A DNA stretch of 64,000 nt from Leucocoprinus leucothites. Lineage: Eukaryota; Basidiomycota; Agaricomycetes; Agaricales; Agaricaceae. The notes beneath the pieces are model-generated. The model made no database searches. It had not been told where the DNA came from and was given only the letters and a program-made list of their open reading frames with translations. Positions 26,175 to 39,552 of the stretch are shown piece after piece (the first letter of the stretch is position 1; each line of letters begins with the position of its first letter). A program made the position numbers and the translations under genes. Where the stretch lies: positions 248,001 to 312,000 of the forward strand of contig JAACJO010000031.1 in the NCBI GenBank assembly GCA_013368445.1. Direction: 5' to 3'.

Positions 26175-29100
26175 CTATCCCATCGTTGCCCTTCCGCTCC
26201 TAAGCTCCAGTGTGTCATGTTCGAATTGCTTCAATGCCTCAAAAATGGCTCCTAATGCGACCCATCCAAAACTCTTTGCTCCGAAATTCCCCCCATCGGT
26301 TTCCTCAAACGACAGCCTCCAGCTCAACCACGCATATCCAAGGTAATCTTCAAGCGTACGATTTTCATCCCCTTCGATCTCGAGTCGAACTCTTTTTACG
26401 AGGGTATCCGTGTGCTCGCGCACTTTGTCCATTTGCTCAGTACGTGCTCGAGGCTGGGAAGTCTTCTGTGTGATCGTTCCGACAGTCACTTCCTCTTCGG
26501 AGAGCATTTCGATTCTGTTAGAAAGGTTGTAGTTGGCAGCAATACCCGCTAGATCAGTGGAGTAGTGCCGAAATATCCTTCTAACGTCCTCGACCATCGA
26601 TTTCTCCCAAGGTCCCTCAGTGTCGACAACGTCCTCCACCAGATCTTGGACGAGCTCGAAGAGAGTGGAGTTAATGGTAGCGACGGCGTTATCGTGGACC
26701 GTGGTCCTACTCTTCCGAGATGTGGAAGACCTTTTCGGCCGTCTGCGATGCCTCTTGGACCCAGAGGGGATGTCGTCAAGCTCGACATCATTGAATAGTT
26801 TGCCAACTGCGCGTTGGCTCCGATAATAACCCTTAGTTCCAGGTTGGACGGTTTCAGGTGCGCTCCAGTCAGGCCTCTCCTGCATCTTAAGTCTTGGAAT
26901 AGTCCTGATATGAACTGCCTGGCCAGACTTCGGGTAGTCTACAGCATCGCTATGTAGCTGTGCGAGTTTGATGCAATCTTTGTCAAAGATGTGATCCCTA
27001 CTTTGGTCTGCGATTATGAGCCAATTCGTAGCAATGATTCCAACAGCCTGTACGACATGCAGATGATCAAAGAAAGCCCTGGAGACTATATAGGGAATAG
27101 GCTTACGTCAGAGTTTATGTATTCAACTACAAAGTCTGCAACGTCTTCCATAGTGCTGTTCCTGTGAAGCACCTTTCTCGGTGCTGGCGCATATTCAGCT
27201 GGCTGATATGTCTGAATATGACTAAATTCGGGATGTTTCTCCAATGGAATAATGTTGTAGACATCGCCGTCAAGGTCTCCGCCTCCAAGGCACGACGGAA
27301 GTGGCCGAGTACCTTCATAGATATCATTTAAGTTCGTAATGCATGCTCAGGAAATAGAGTAAGACACCGCACCTCTGATGCTAAATACGAGAGTATTACA
27401 GAGAGGCTCATCTACAAAGCATGACCCCTCTGGAGGTTTGCCAATGGCGATTGCCAGCTGGACGTCGCCAGGATGGATGCATGGAGATCGAGAAACGAGC
27501 ACAGGTCCGTCTAAATATATAGCATCCTTGCCGTCCTGCTTGATACATGCAAAAACTTCACGTTCTTTCAGATAGCCGTGAATATCCGCAACGCCGACGA
27601 GAGTCCACGCGTCTGGGATCGGGATACGTGCGTGGTGTTTTAAATCACGTAGAACATCATAGACGGCGACCTTTAAGAGGTTGGTGTAGAAAGGATCGTC
27701 GTCGATTGAGTCGACCCCGAGCCTAGTAACAATATTCCGCATAATCGATGGCAATCTGAACGATGTTCCGAGACCATGCGTCTCCAGCAAACGAGCAGCC
27801 TCGCTCAGGGACTTAGACGCATCCTGTGTAGCACGGATAGCCCTATCTTGGAAGTGCTTGAAAACCTCGTACTTGATCCCCAGGCCTTCTAGAAGCATGA
27901 TAAGGGGACGATTGAGATAGTAGGGAGTAGGCCTATCGAAGGCCCTCGCTATCTCTATTTCACGCTCCCCTGCGATCCCGATCTGAGTCTCAAACTTGAT
28001 CATCGAAGGGCGTAGACCGATAGTGTGGGTGCCGCTGAGAGTATGGTCGATCGACAGCATCCCCTTTGATCCTTCAAAACGAATTTGGTAGGCATGAGGA
28101 AAGTCAGAAAGTCTTCCTCTCCTTTTCACTCTCTCCCATATAGCGCGAGCCAAGTCCTTGGATAATGTGCCAACGCCGTCAGTGAACACATATTTCCCGT
28201 CTGCCGTTTTAATATCATTCAGTTGAACGATTTTGCGAACTGCCACCTTCGCTCCATCTGTTGCCGTAAAGGCTTGCGATATCCGTGCAGCATATCTTGC
28301 CGGGCAGCGCATGAGCTCTGGATCATAAGCGAGATTATCGAATTGACCGAGGCTTTCAATGATACTCCCGGCATAAACGACTTCACCCCGCCGCAGCGAG
28401 TCGTAGAAGGGCTTGACAAACCTAACAACTTGTCTTTAGGATTGCGAGCTTTATGAGGTGTGACACTATACACTCACCAAACCGAATGCTCTTTGAGCGC
28501 GGATTGAGAATACGCGAGGAAGTTGAACAGGTGTCCAGCAATAGGCAGACCGTTTTTCAGATACTGGCCCACATGTCGCACGGAGAATGCTGCCCCGTCC
28601 ACGCCACGATCAAAGCGATACTTCAAGCCATTCTCTTCCCGGAAAGAAACACGAAGAAAGGATTCGTGGTCTCTCTCGTCGTATCTGCGAATTATTCGAT
28701 TGGACCGCTCGGGGAACGGCCCTTCCAGAAACATGCGAGTAGGAGTGAGAGTGACACGGAGGGATTGGAAGTAGCTGCCGTCACCGGGAAAGGGAACAGG
28801 GGGTGCGTCGGGCTCGAAAGCCCTGTTAAACGATGAGAAATAAGACGAGATACTAGTCTGGTCTTCACCATCGTCGAACGAAAATGCACTTGCTGAATTC
28901 TGAAACTCCCTCAAGAGTTTTGCGACGTAGATTTCATCCTTGATTCTCCAAAGCTCCTTGACCTGAGGAATCAAATCAAGTAGCTCTGAGGCGTCGAGGG
29001 TCATATTATGGAGCAAGGAGGCCAGCTGGAATGCGATACACCAAGGAAAAGTTGGGAGATGCCGATCAATAGCATTGAGCAAGTTAAGAGAGAAGAGGTG

Positions 29101-29997
29101 ACGACGTTCCACCGGAATTTCAAAGGTGTGGCCATGAGGAATGCCGGCAGCCTTAAGTAGACTCAAAAAGGTATCACATCCTTCCCGCGAAGTGAATACG
29201 AGTCGAAGATTGCCGCTGGTAAATGGCATGGCGCGAGGATTGTTGAGGGGAGGGAAAGTCGACATTCGAGTGTACATGGGGCCATTCTCCATGGCAAGGA
29301 GTGCGATCATGCCCGCCAGAGTTGAGGTGTCCGGATCAGGTTCTAGGCGTTCGCGGAGGAACATTGGCGAGTTCTCCAATTCAAGGAACGTGACGTACTT
29401 CGAGTCGAACGTTGAGAAGTGTCTGGAAATCGAGCAGATGGAATTGTACCGTATGGCGATTAAGTCTTGTTGAAACCCATCAGCCTGTACGATAACATGG
29501 AGTTCCCGTCGTTCAGGATCGAAACGTATTTTTGCTCTTTTGGTGCTCTCCGCCTCGATGGAATACACACCATCTCTGCAACCCCAGCAGAACTGAACAG
29601 CTGACAGGGTGACAGAAGAAGATGACAGCGTTTTGTTTATCTGCCCCTGCCTTCGCTCCTCGGCTGGATCGACCCAAGGGATCCGGGAAATTAGTTCTAT
29701 GATTTCCGGTTGAGGAGGGCGGAGGCTTTTTCTGAAGTAGATCGGGATTTGGTTATTCAGATACGCTGGGCGAGAACCATCTCCGTAGAGTAAAAGAAAC
29801 TTTTTCCCAACGGCGGCGTCTGCGACAGTGAATGTGCCGGTTCGATCTTGTGCGAAGGGCTTCTTTGGTTTATGCAGATGTACAACAAAGTTCGTCTGCA
29901 CATTTCCAAAATGTTCGCCATGGAGGATGGAAGCTAGAAAAGCTTTGATTTCACCTTCGTCATAGCGAATGGGTATGCGTGGCATAAAAACCTCCAT
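26175..29997 (-). CDS. RNA-dependent RNA polymerase (RNA silencing type)
   Basis: Four exons (28478-29997, 27373-28421, 27107-27312, 26175-27047) sum to 3648 nt, 1215 residues. The start at 29997 gives MEVFMPRIPIRYDEGEIKAF, the usual N-terminus of basidiomycete cellular RdRPs (an RRM-like region), and no upstream exon is needed. The catalytic loop CLGGGDLDGDVYN, with three aspartates binding magnesium, falls at about residues 864-876. Before it lie VFTDGVGTLSKDLA and RFEGSKGML, typical conserved blocks. The C-terminal exon carries a basic patch (SKRHRRRPKRSS). These enzymes make double-stranded RNA for Dicer in quelling-type silencing. It is transcribed in the same direction as the flanking ALDH genes and separated from ALDH2 by about 276 bp. 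The gene looks intact. Confidence 0.95.
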
Positions 29998-30273
29998 ATC
30001 GTTGAGTTGGTAGTGGAGGTGATTGGGATTAAGAGATGGTGCCCTGATAAGAAGTTGTACCCTCTTAAAGGGTCACACGCCGGAGTGGCGATAGACCGAA
30101 TAAGTAACTTTCCTCTCAGCGCGAGTGCAATGTCCAGAGTCTCACGCTCGCCCATCTTCCAGCAGTTTTTCAAATATGTCATGATATTAATGAAATCTCT
30201 TGTTCAAAGCATTAGACCGTCAAATCTGAAACATTGCTCGTATCATACAAGCGGGCGCCAACTGCCCTACCCG

Positions 30274-32684
30274 CTACAGTTTCAGCCCAATGTTGATATG
30301 GACAGCTTTGACTTGGGTGTAACTACGAAGGCGTGGGTCAACGAGAGAAGCATTTAATTTCCAAAACACTCACGTGTCCAAGGCATATTCCCCATTTTCC
30401 CTACCGATTCCTGACTGCTTATACCCTCCAAAGGGTACGTTGAGGTCGCCGTTTTGTGCAGAATTGACCTATAGAGAGCAATATGTAAATTTCTAGTTGA
30501 GAATGGCTGGGGATGAACATACGTAGATGCTTCCAGCCTCCAGATTATGAGCCATTCGGATCGCACGAGAACTATTCTGGCTCAGAATATTGGCAGCCAG
30601 TCCGTACGTCGTATTGTTTGCCCACTCAGTAACCTCTGTTTAAGGCTGTTAAGCGGCTAATCTGACACACACAGAGATCATTTTTATACCTTCTTCAGTC
30701 TTGAACTTGACGACAGAACAAACCGGACCAAAGATCTCCTCCTGCATAATTTTCATATCGGGCTTCGAACCGGTGAAAATCGTTGGCTTGATAAAGTATC
30801 CTTGATCTCCATGTCGCTCTCCTCCAATGTGTACTTTCGCACCCTCCTCCTTGCCCGAGTTGATGTATCCCATCACACGCTGTGAAACCATCATGTAAGG
30901 TCCGGGCTGGACTCGATATGATCAAGCGGTGACCTACGTCAAATTGGGTGGACGACACCTGGGGACCGTGTTGAACGCCAGTCTCGAAGGGCCCGCCGGT
31001 GGCTTGAGCAAGTCCCTGGGCAATTTTCGTGAAACCCTGAAGGAATGCATCGTATATTCCTTCTTGGACGTAGATCCGGGAGCCTGCAGTGCACGCTTGG
31101 CCTATTATGCCTCTCAGAATTTCTGTCAATGCCTTCCCGTGTGTGCACACGTACCCATGTTGAAACTAATCAAAGTTACATGAGTTGGTTATCTCATTCG
31201 ATAGCAAAAACACTTACAATATACCGTTCGCTGCCCACTTGATAGCTTGCTCAAGGTCGGCATCATCAAAGATAATAGTCGGGCTCTTCCCACCAAGTTC
31301 CAGCGTCACCTTCTTCAAGTTCGACTCCGCTGATGCCTTTAGAATTCTTCGGCCAGTGAGTGTACTTCCTGTGAAAGCAACCTTCATAATCAACGGATGG
31401 GCTGAAATCGCAGACCCAACAGTGTTTCCTATTTTTCAGTCAAACACCCCAAGGATTCAGTTGATACCGTTGACATTGGGCTAGGCTCTGGAACGCACCA
31501 TATCCATTCACGACGTTAACAACGCCCGGAGGGAATCCAGCTTGGTTAATCAGATCGGCCAAGTAAAGAGCAGTGAGAGGTGTAATTTCTGAAGGCTAGT
31601 AACACCGTTAGATATCCTCGTATCCTCTGAAACTGGATGTTGACGGACCTTCAAGACGACAGTGTTTCCTGTAGCTAGCGCCGGTCCGAGCTTCCACGAG
31701 ACCATGGACTACGACCGCGTCAGCAGATTTGAACAAGCTGGTTCAGACAAGACTCACGAGGGGGAAGTTCCATGGTGTGATCGCTCCCTAATTTTTGAGC
31801 CTGTCAGTCCTACTATCCTATCAACGTTAAGATGCCCACATGTACTCACACAGACACCAAAAGGCTCATGCCGCGTGTATGCCATCTTGTTTTCATTCGT
31901 CTGTATCGGTGCCACCAAGGTTAATTTCGAATATAAATATGACTGTCACTGGTTAATCAAACTGACCTCGATCGTCTTTCCATGGATCTTATCCGCCCAT
32001 CCCGCATAATACCTAATCGTACCTATCGTGCTCCTGACATCAACAGCCTTCGCGAGATTGAAGTGCTTCCCTATCCGACAATGAGCTTACAATCGACAAG
32101 CAAACAAGCCTAGGTGAAGAAACACTGACCAACGTTCAACGCTTCGAGTGCAGCCAACTGTTCAGCATGTTTCTCAATCAGATCAGCCAATTTCCCCAGC
32201 AACGCTCCGCGCTCTCTTCCTGGGACTTTCAAGCCCCACGATGTTTTGAATGCCTATGCCACCGAGCTGAGTATATCATGACACCGGCGCTCGATGGGGA
32301 GCCCGTACCTTTCCTGCTGCAGTTACAGCGAGATCGACATCTTTGGATGAACCTCCCGCTATCGCAGTAATGACCTTCCCAGTGGCTAAGTCGTTATATC
32401 AGCATTTCGTGATCTTTTGCATTATGATGCTTGAGACTTGCAAGGATCGATAACACTGAAGCATCTCGGTTAACTTTCTCCCATATAAAGAAACAGCCAA
32501 GTAGACTCACTCTATTTTATCTCCTCCATCGACAGGATCGACCCACTGCCCATTGATGAATAGGCTAGGTTTCCCTCAGCTCAGTGGCTCAAAAGCGTGA
32601 AAATATTGACACTTACCCAGTGTTGACAGTCACAGAGCCTTTATAGACGGGAGTGTCAAAGTTGTGAGTATACGTTCCCGGCAT
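30274..32684 (-). CDS. Aldehyde dehydrogenase 2
   Basis: A multi-exon ALDH gene from ATG 32684 ([17 protein letters not shown]) to TAG 30274. Landmarks: [70 protein letters not shown] (catalytic Cys), [17 protein letters not shown] and [17 protein letters not shown], ending VHINIGLKL. The 11-nt micro-exon at 31155-31165 precedes the Cys exon, as in ALDH1. The N-terminus is closer to ALDH3 (YTHNFDTP) than to ALDH1, suggesting that ALDH2 and ALDH3 form a sub-pair. No frameshift was detected in the exons I joined. Substrate unknown. Confidence 0.93.
31155..31165 (-). other. 11-nt micro-exon of ALDH2
   Basis: The minus strand reads TTTCAACATGG between an AG acceptor and a GT donor. Spliced in, it restores the frame as FNMGQAC across the catalytic cysteine. 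The equivalent exon lies at 23347-23357 in ALDH1 and 60308-60318 in ALDH4, while ALDH3 has it fused to the next exon. Confidence 0.75.
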
Positions 32685-32730
32685 CGTTGTTGTCAGTGCT
32701 GGTTATCTCACTCCATACGAACGGGAGCAT

Positions 32731-32742
32731 CTTATATATATC
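32731..32742 (-). promoter_or_regulatory. TATA box of ALDH2
   Basis: The minus strand reads TATATATAAG about 50 bp upstream of the ALDH2 ATG, a strong TATA consensus. The 417-bp spacer to the ALDH3 stop codon holds nothing else recognisable. Confidence 0.6.
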
Positions 32743-33101
32743 CAGTCTCGACCCAATCCAGTGATCCCATGATCCACCTTAATTAGCTTAGTCTTCTCTC
32801 TGATTTGTCAAGTCTTCTTCGATGTTCGCACGATCTCCTCCATCGAGCTTGAGAATTTACTCAAAGTAGTATTGTAAACCTTCCTTGTATGTCCCTAGCC
32901 GTCGACCCACGGGGAAGGAGAAGCCAAGAAGAACCCCAAATTACCAAGCGTCTGAATTCGAACCCCCTGAATCGAGTCAACGACAACCCAGGAAGTACGA
33001 TGATGCAAGCAAAAGGATATTTTTATACGATATGATGGTACATACATTGCCTTCGCGGATCTATAAACGCCATGTACTTCCACTTTATCGGCGGCCGAGA
33101 A

Positions 33102-35433
33102 TCAGAGCTTCTGACCAATATTGATGTGAACGGCTTTAACTTGTGTGTATCTATGAGATCATCAATTGTAAGAATTATCTAGATTATGATAGGGGTTGTC
33201 ACTCACGTCTCCAGAGCATACTCTCCTGCTTCCCTTCCGATACCGGATTGCTTGTATCCACCAAAAGGCACTCCGATGTCCATATCGTGGGCTGAGTTTA
33301 CCTATCAAAATGATTAAATACAAGAAACGGCTTGCCATTTCTCATCCAGAACACTCACAAAAACACTTCCAGCCTCAAGATTATTGGCCATTCTGATTGC
33401 ACGGCTCACGTTCTCCGTCAAAATGTTCGCTGACAAGCCGTAACTTGTGTCGTTTGCCCATTCGGTCACCTCTGGTCAGATATGCTCGTTATCAGGCGGC
33501 ATCTGAACATGACCAGAAAATCCTTACCTTCTTCGGTCTTGAACTTGACGATTGAGCACACGGGCCCGAAAATCTCCTCTTGCATAATTTTCATGTTTGG
33601 TTTGGCATCGACAAAGATTGTAGGTTTGATGAAGTAACCGAGTTCGCCATGGCGTTCACCGCCCATGTGGATCTTCGCACCTTCGGCTTTGCCGGACTCG
33701 ATATATCCCATAACGCGCTATTTAAGCCATATCAACACCTTATGACACAAGCTTTCGGGAGTGTAAACTTACGTCAAATTGAACTTGAGACACTTGGGGT
33801 CCGTGGCGCGTTGCGGGTTCGAAAGGATTTCCAGTGGATTTTGTGAGGTATTCCGCAGCTTGACTGAAACCGGGAAGGAATTTGTCGTAGATACCTTCTT
33901 GTACGTAGATTCGAGAACCAGCGACACAGACTTGCCCCATGTTAAAGCTAAAATATAACACTCAGCATCATTTACTTCTTGAGAGGCAGATTCACAAACT
34001 CACAAAATGCCCATGCTTGCCCATTTGATTGCCTGTTCCAAATTTGCATCGTCAAAAATGATCGTTGGGCTCTTTCCTCCAAGCTCCAGCGTGACAGCCT
34101 TCAAGTTAGATTCCGCAGAGGCTTTCATAATCCTTCGTCCAGTCAGTGTGCTCCCAGTGAATGCGACTTTGGCTATCCTGGGGTGAGCGGCAATGGCGGC
34201 ACCAACAGTGTTACCTATAGAAGTCATCACTACAAGTTTACTACGACCCCGAATGAGCCTTAGCTCACCATAACCGCTGACTACGTTAATAACTCCAGGC
34301 GGGAAACCAGCCTGGTCGATGAGATCGATGAGAAGGAGAGCAGAAAGAGGGGTGATCTCCGATGGCTAAGATCTCGTTAGAGCTTGAACGAATTTGAAAC
34401 AATCGGGTACCACACCTTGAGAACGACAGTGTTCCCGCATGCCAGAGCCGGAGCAATCTTCCAGGAAATCATGTGCTATAGCAATAATCAACATCGAGAG
34501 AGTCGTGAAATTAACCGACATACGAGCGGGAAATTCCACGGCACAATAGCACCCTACTCAAAGGTAAGGACTTGAAGTGACACCGAAACTTTAATACGTA
34601 CAACAACGCCCCATGGTTCATGCCTTGTATAGGCCATCTTGTTTTCATTCGTCTACATTTGCGTCAGTCTCAGCCCCATACAGCCACTACCAGGAAATAC
34701 CTCGATTGTCTTTCCATGAATTTTGTCAGCCCATCCAGCATAGTATCTGAAGGTTTTAATCGTGGACCCAAGGTCAGCAGCCCTGGCGGTTAAGTAACTC
34801 TTGCCTGTACAATATTCGTTTCAGTGAATACACCTTTGTCAAACGTACTCCACTTACCAACGTTCAATGCCTCCAATGCAGCCAACTCATCCTGATGCTT
34901 CTCCAACAATTCAACGAGTTTGGACAAGAGTTTTCCCCTCTCAGCTCCTGGTACTTTCAGTCCCCAAGTCGTCTTGAACGCCTACATGCATTTCCTAGTC
35001 GACCTCTGGTAGAGTCGGGTAATGTAGGTGAACTCGCACCTTTTGTGCAGCAGAAACCGCAATGTCGACATCCTTGTTTGTCCCTCCCGCAACAGCGCAT
35101 AAGACCCTTCCGGAAGCTGGGTATCACGTAAAGATTTGCTTGGAAGAACCAAACCAAGTTAGCTCACCTGGATCAACGACTCTGATGAAGTGGTGTCAAT
35201 CACACATGATCAGCATGGTATGTTCTATTCCTAAAGCTGAAAGCGCAAGGACGCACTCTATCTTGTCTCCCCCGTCGATGGGGTCAACCCATTGCCCATT
35301 GATGAAGAGCCTGCACGTTTCAACATGAACCCAGGACCACAAATCAACATGATCAGAGAGCTCACCCCGTGCGGATTGTGACCGATCCCTTGAAAGTGGG
35401 TGTATCGAAGTTGTGTGTATATATAGAAGACAT
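33102..35433 (-). CDS. Aldehyde dehydrogenase 3
   Basis: A multi-exon ALDH gene from ATG 35433 ([17 protein letters not shown]) to TGA 33102. Landmarks: [87 protein letters not shown] and [17 protein letters not shown], ending VHINIGQKL. Unlike its paralogues, the short sequence encoding FNMG is continuous with the catalytic-Cys exon, so one intron has been lost (or was never gained). It lies tandem with ALDH2, separated by 417 bp. No disruption seen. Confidence 0.93.
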
Positions 35434-35509
35434 AAGTAGCAATGATTCGAGATGAAGAAGGTCGCGAAGTTGATGCCAGATCAAAGTTCTTCGATCCCAG
35501 ACTTTTAAA

Positions 35510-35523
35510 TAACCTCCCAGTGA
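35510..35523 (-). promoter_or_regulatory. TATA-like element of ALDH3
   Basis: The minus strand reads TTATTTAAAAGT about 80 bp upstream of the ALDH3 ATG. Confidence 0.4.
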
Positions 35524-36210
35524 CCCTGTCCGCTGAGATAGATTAACCATATCCCAATGCGTATATATCACGTTAGAGGTCAATTGGAGTCCATCTCTGA
35601 ATCCTTCTGCACAGAACTCTCCTCCCACTTTTGGTACACAAACCGATAAATGGATACACATTCATTTTCAGAATGTTTTACACAGTGCCTAATCCCTGAA
35701 TCACCCAAGCCTTAGGTGTATTAATTCATACTGAAAACAATGCATTCAATAGCCATGATGTCGGTTCGTCTCCAGGCCCAACTCCAGGAAACTGTAGAAA
35801 GGAACCATGCCAATGAGTTCGACATCAAGGATTATCGATCACATCCCATCGGTATCATTGGAACGTTCATCTGGTCATTAGCTTACTTGAATAGGGACCG
35901 GATACGGTATCCTTAAAGCCCGGATAACCGGTGGTAGGTTACCACCAGTTCCTTCATGATATCCACGTTGTCACAAGGGTTATCCTATCTCGCACGTTAA
36001 TCAAATGCCAATGAGCTGCCCAGTAATCATCATCCCCAATCACCATCCCGTCTGTCATAGCAGTAGCTAGCTATCCCAGTCACCGGTGAATAGTATCATG
36101 GCCTCATTCTACCCTCACCTAGAGAAACGCGGGGGTCCGTTAAAAACAATATTTTTGTTTTACTACTACACAACTCAATTAGAATTTCTATCTATCCCTT
36201 CTTCCCCTCC
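35524..36210. other. Intergenic region
   Basis: Holds upstream sequence of ALDH3 and the 3' flank of the deubiquitinase gene. No open frame with a recognisable motif. Confidence 0.5.
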
Positions 36211-39200
36211 TCAAACCCTCTCAAACACGTACAAATACGCCAACTTCTTCAACTCTCTCACACTCTCCTCATCAGCTCTCACAACCTTCTCATCATTAAA
36301 CAACACCCACCCCACCTCCCCACCCTTCCTAATATGCGCCACATAATGCCCAGAATGAACAGAAGGCCCTTTATGGGATATGAACGCCTTAAGCCGGTAT
36401 CGAACCGGTACGTCTTTTGTTCCTTGTAGAGTTTTCGTCGTTTGCTCGGAAGTTGAGGTGGTGGTGGGGGGAGGCGCCTCGGAACCGTCGTCGTCCGGGT
36501 GGGAGAACAACCATTCTACTGCGCGTTCCATGTTGTTGTTCTATTAAGCGACAGAGCGAGAGAGAAGTAAGTCATCAAGCGATGAAAGACTAAGAAGGGA
36601 AGAGGACGTACAGTCTGGCGTAACGCCTTCTTGGCTTGCATAGTCGTGAAACCCATATCCATCAACATCGACACCAATTCCGCTGGAGGCTCAGGCAACG
36701 CCGCAGGTGCACCACTACCAGCGCTAGGAGCTTGAATTGGCGCATCGATATCTGCAATGGTCGGTCAGTTCCGCATTCCCACCTCGTCGATAACCAGAGG
36801 AGGTAAAGGTAAGAAGTAGGTGCTTACCAGGATCCTCAGAATGCTCCAACAACCAACCCAACGCCAAATCCGGGCTCTCATTCCCAGTTGCCAACAACGC
36901 CTTTTGACATCTAACCTCCGGAAACCCCATACTCACCAATTGCATCAGCACTTCTACATTAAACTGTGGCGTCGGCGGTGCTAGGCGCTAAAGTGTCAGT
37001 AATGATCATCTAACAGATAGGAGGGAGAGGGAGGGCGGCGTAAGTGAGAGAGAAAGTACGTACGAGCTTCACCTAATTCCACCTCTCCAGGCTGAATCCC
37101 CTTCCCAAGCTGCTTCTCCGTAAACTCGAGCACATCGCCCTCCGGGAGTATAACTGGTATATCAAGTTTCGCTGGGACCCAATTCACAAGCTGAAACTTC
37201 TTGGCATGCACCACAAGGGTTTCTGGGAACGTTGCAAATTTCATTTGCCTGGATAACATACCAGCTGAGTTAACGTATTGTACTGACGCAACAGCAAGGA
37301 AAGGAAGGGGAACAAAAACGCACTTCAGCGCATGCACGGTCTTCCTGCAACTCGGACATCCATACTCCAACGCCTCGACACCCAACAAAGCACCAAGACA
37401 CTTTAGCAACTCCACATCTCCATAAACTGTCTTTCCATCCTCCGTTTTACCCTTCTCCGTGGCAGGGACAGAAACGCTCACGACATCCGCGTCTTCAGTC
37501 ACATATCGTACTTTCTTGCAGTCTGAGCATTGGAGGCGTTGTTCCCATGCGTAAGAGAATATCGTTGTTGGACCGTGAAGGTCTGGAGATACACATTAGT
37601 TGGAAGTAATGGAGGAGAGGTGAACTGGGTAGCGAGACATACCAAACCCTTGGGATTTGAATTTATGCATATCCCTCCTAAGTGTCTGCACCAAATGCGT
37701 CAAAAACTCCTCTGAATCTTGTTGCCTCATCGTCGAAAACTCCGCATGCCCCTTCCCGATCACACTCTTAAACGTGACAGGCCGAATGCCATCCTGGAAC
37801 AGCGTCGTCGGAGGCTGGTGCAACAACTCACCACCCCTCCACTAGCAGTGTTCGACGTGCGTGTACTGGGCACGGAATATCTCCCGCTCAACAGCCCATC
37901 TGCAACTTTACACATCTGACATTCCAAACACTCGGCTGGCAATTTCTCGCATGCGCGTTGATGAGCAGTGGTGTATGACGTTTTGTAGCGTTCTTGGAAG
38001 GGTTTGAGTGAGAAGAGAGTTTGGAGGACGGATGCCATGTAACAGGAGTTGCCTAGATTTTGGAGACCGGTGAGGCCAGGACCGAAGAGCGGTTCGAGAG
38101 CGGTGCCATCTTCGGAGAGAAGAGAAAAGTCGTATGTGAGGTTATGTTCGAGCTGCTGCATTAATCATCAACACAATTATGTGAACTTGTGAGTGAACGT
38201 GAAGACGATAGTAAGAGAGACGACTTACGAGTTCAGTCATGCTTTTTTCAGTTTTGCTGAGTGTTCGGACATTGATTCCGAATGTGGAGAGGTGAGATGC
38301 GAGTTCTGGGTCTTGTTTCATGTCGTCGCAGACGTAACAAAATATGTCTGTTTGATTGCGTCAGACTCCCCCGTGCTCGGTGATTGCAACACAGATATTA
38401 AGAAAATCGCACCTGCGCCACCTTCAGGTGTTATCGTTCCGAGCTTCACGCTAATCGGATGGCCCGACTCGTGATAGTGCGCTAGTCCGTGACCATTTCC
38501 ACCTAACCCGCCGAACAATTGACGTCCACAACCGAGTGAACCACAAGTCATGCATAACCACAGATTTTCTTTTAAATCACAAGATCGACAATGTGCAAGG
38601 CCTGTATATCACGGCGAGAAAAAAAAAGAAGATCAATAGAAGCTCGGAGGGGGACAAGATGAACGAGTTTACCAGAAGCAGGAATCGGACCAGACGCCTC
38701 TTGCTGAAGCGTAAGCGTATGCTCACAAGGTATGATTTCTTCCTCCCAAGCTTTGACTTCGGATTGGCGCGCAGATGAAAGTGAGGACATGACACCATCT
38801 GTTAATGCTTTGATCTACAATTAAACATTAGTCAACGAAAGAAATATGTAAGGTCACCACACACCTTTGGATCTTGTAATGCGTCCGAGATGAGCTTTCC
38901 TCCAGCAGGTTCGCACTGCCAGCACCTGATAGTCAAAACGCGTTCGTATTTATCCTCTTCGCGTTCTTCAGCAATAGCAAGCTTTTTCATCTTCGCTGGT
39001 GGTTCCTCATCCTCCACCTATGGTCAGATCAGAATATGAAGACTTGTATAGTGCAAGGACAGGGGTTACATACGCGCTGCGCGTTCGGTTTGAGTTTTCT
39101 TTTGACATTCAGAGTAAACGGATGGTGCGCTTTCTCAAAATGTAGAACGCTGTGCCTCCTCTCAGGGTCGAGACATCCTCCGTTGAAACAGGTTAGGCAA

Positions 39201-39370
39201 ACATCGACCCCAGTCGGGGAGTCCTACGCATGGTCGTTTGATTAGTGGCGTCGAGGCAACCGAAAACGACATACCTGGCCATCAAAACACAGAGTACACT
39301 CCTCCCTGTGCACAAGCTGCCCGCTCGGTGGTCGAATACTTCTTAGCTGGTCAAGATGCGCACAGGCCAT
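36211..39370 (-). CDS. UBP14: Ubiquitin C-terminal hydrolase, isopeptidase T type (UBP14/USP5)
   Basis: A multi-exon minus-strand gene from ATG 39370 to a stop at 36211. The N-terminus (MACAHLDQLRSIRPPSGQL) carries a UBP-type zinc finger, and a second finger reads CRSCDLKENLWLCMTCGS with GHGLAHYHESGHP. The cysteine box is GLQNLGNSCYMASVLQTLF, a QQDSEEFLTHLV motif follows, and the histidine box is SHKGPSVHSGHYVAHIRK. Two UBA domains sit between the boxes: LVSMGFPEVRCQKALLATG and LMDMGFTTMQAKKALRQT. This order is diagnostic of USP5/Ubp14, which disassembles unanchored polyubiquitin chains and recycles ubiquitin. The gene is head to head with SSZ1, 182 bp between start codons. It appears intact; not every small exon was resolved. 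Confidence 0.93.
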
Positions 39371-39552
39371 AGTCGCAGAGAGTAGAAAGCAGAAAGCAGA
39401 CCGCAGACTGCGAACTATGACACAATCAATTACTTATCAATTAATTACATAATTGATGGCAACATCACGTGTGTATGATGGATTGCGTACCGAGATTTGA
39501 TTAATTCAGAAAAAAGTTTTGTCGTGTTTAAACTCTAAACTCTTTGTTCAGC
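39371..39552. promoter_or_regulatory. Shared divergent promoter of UBP14 and SSZ1
   Basis: The two start codons face away from each other across 182 bp that contain no other feature. The AT-rich centre near 39425-39450 is likely the core. Both genes act in protein homeostasis, so co-regulation is plausible but inferred. Confidence 0.55.

Noticed and set aside
32940..33010. GGGTTCGAATTC on the minus strand, resembling a tRNA B box
   Set aside because: The flanking bases do not form a T-arm or acceptor stem, and no A box is at the right distance.
36385..36420. CCGGTTCGATACCGG, T-arm-like sequence
   Set aside because: It lies inside the UBP14 coding exon (VPVRYRLKAF) and no other tRNA arms are present.
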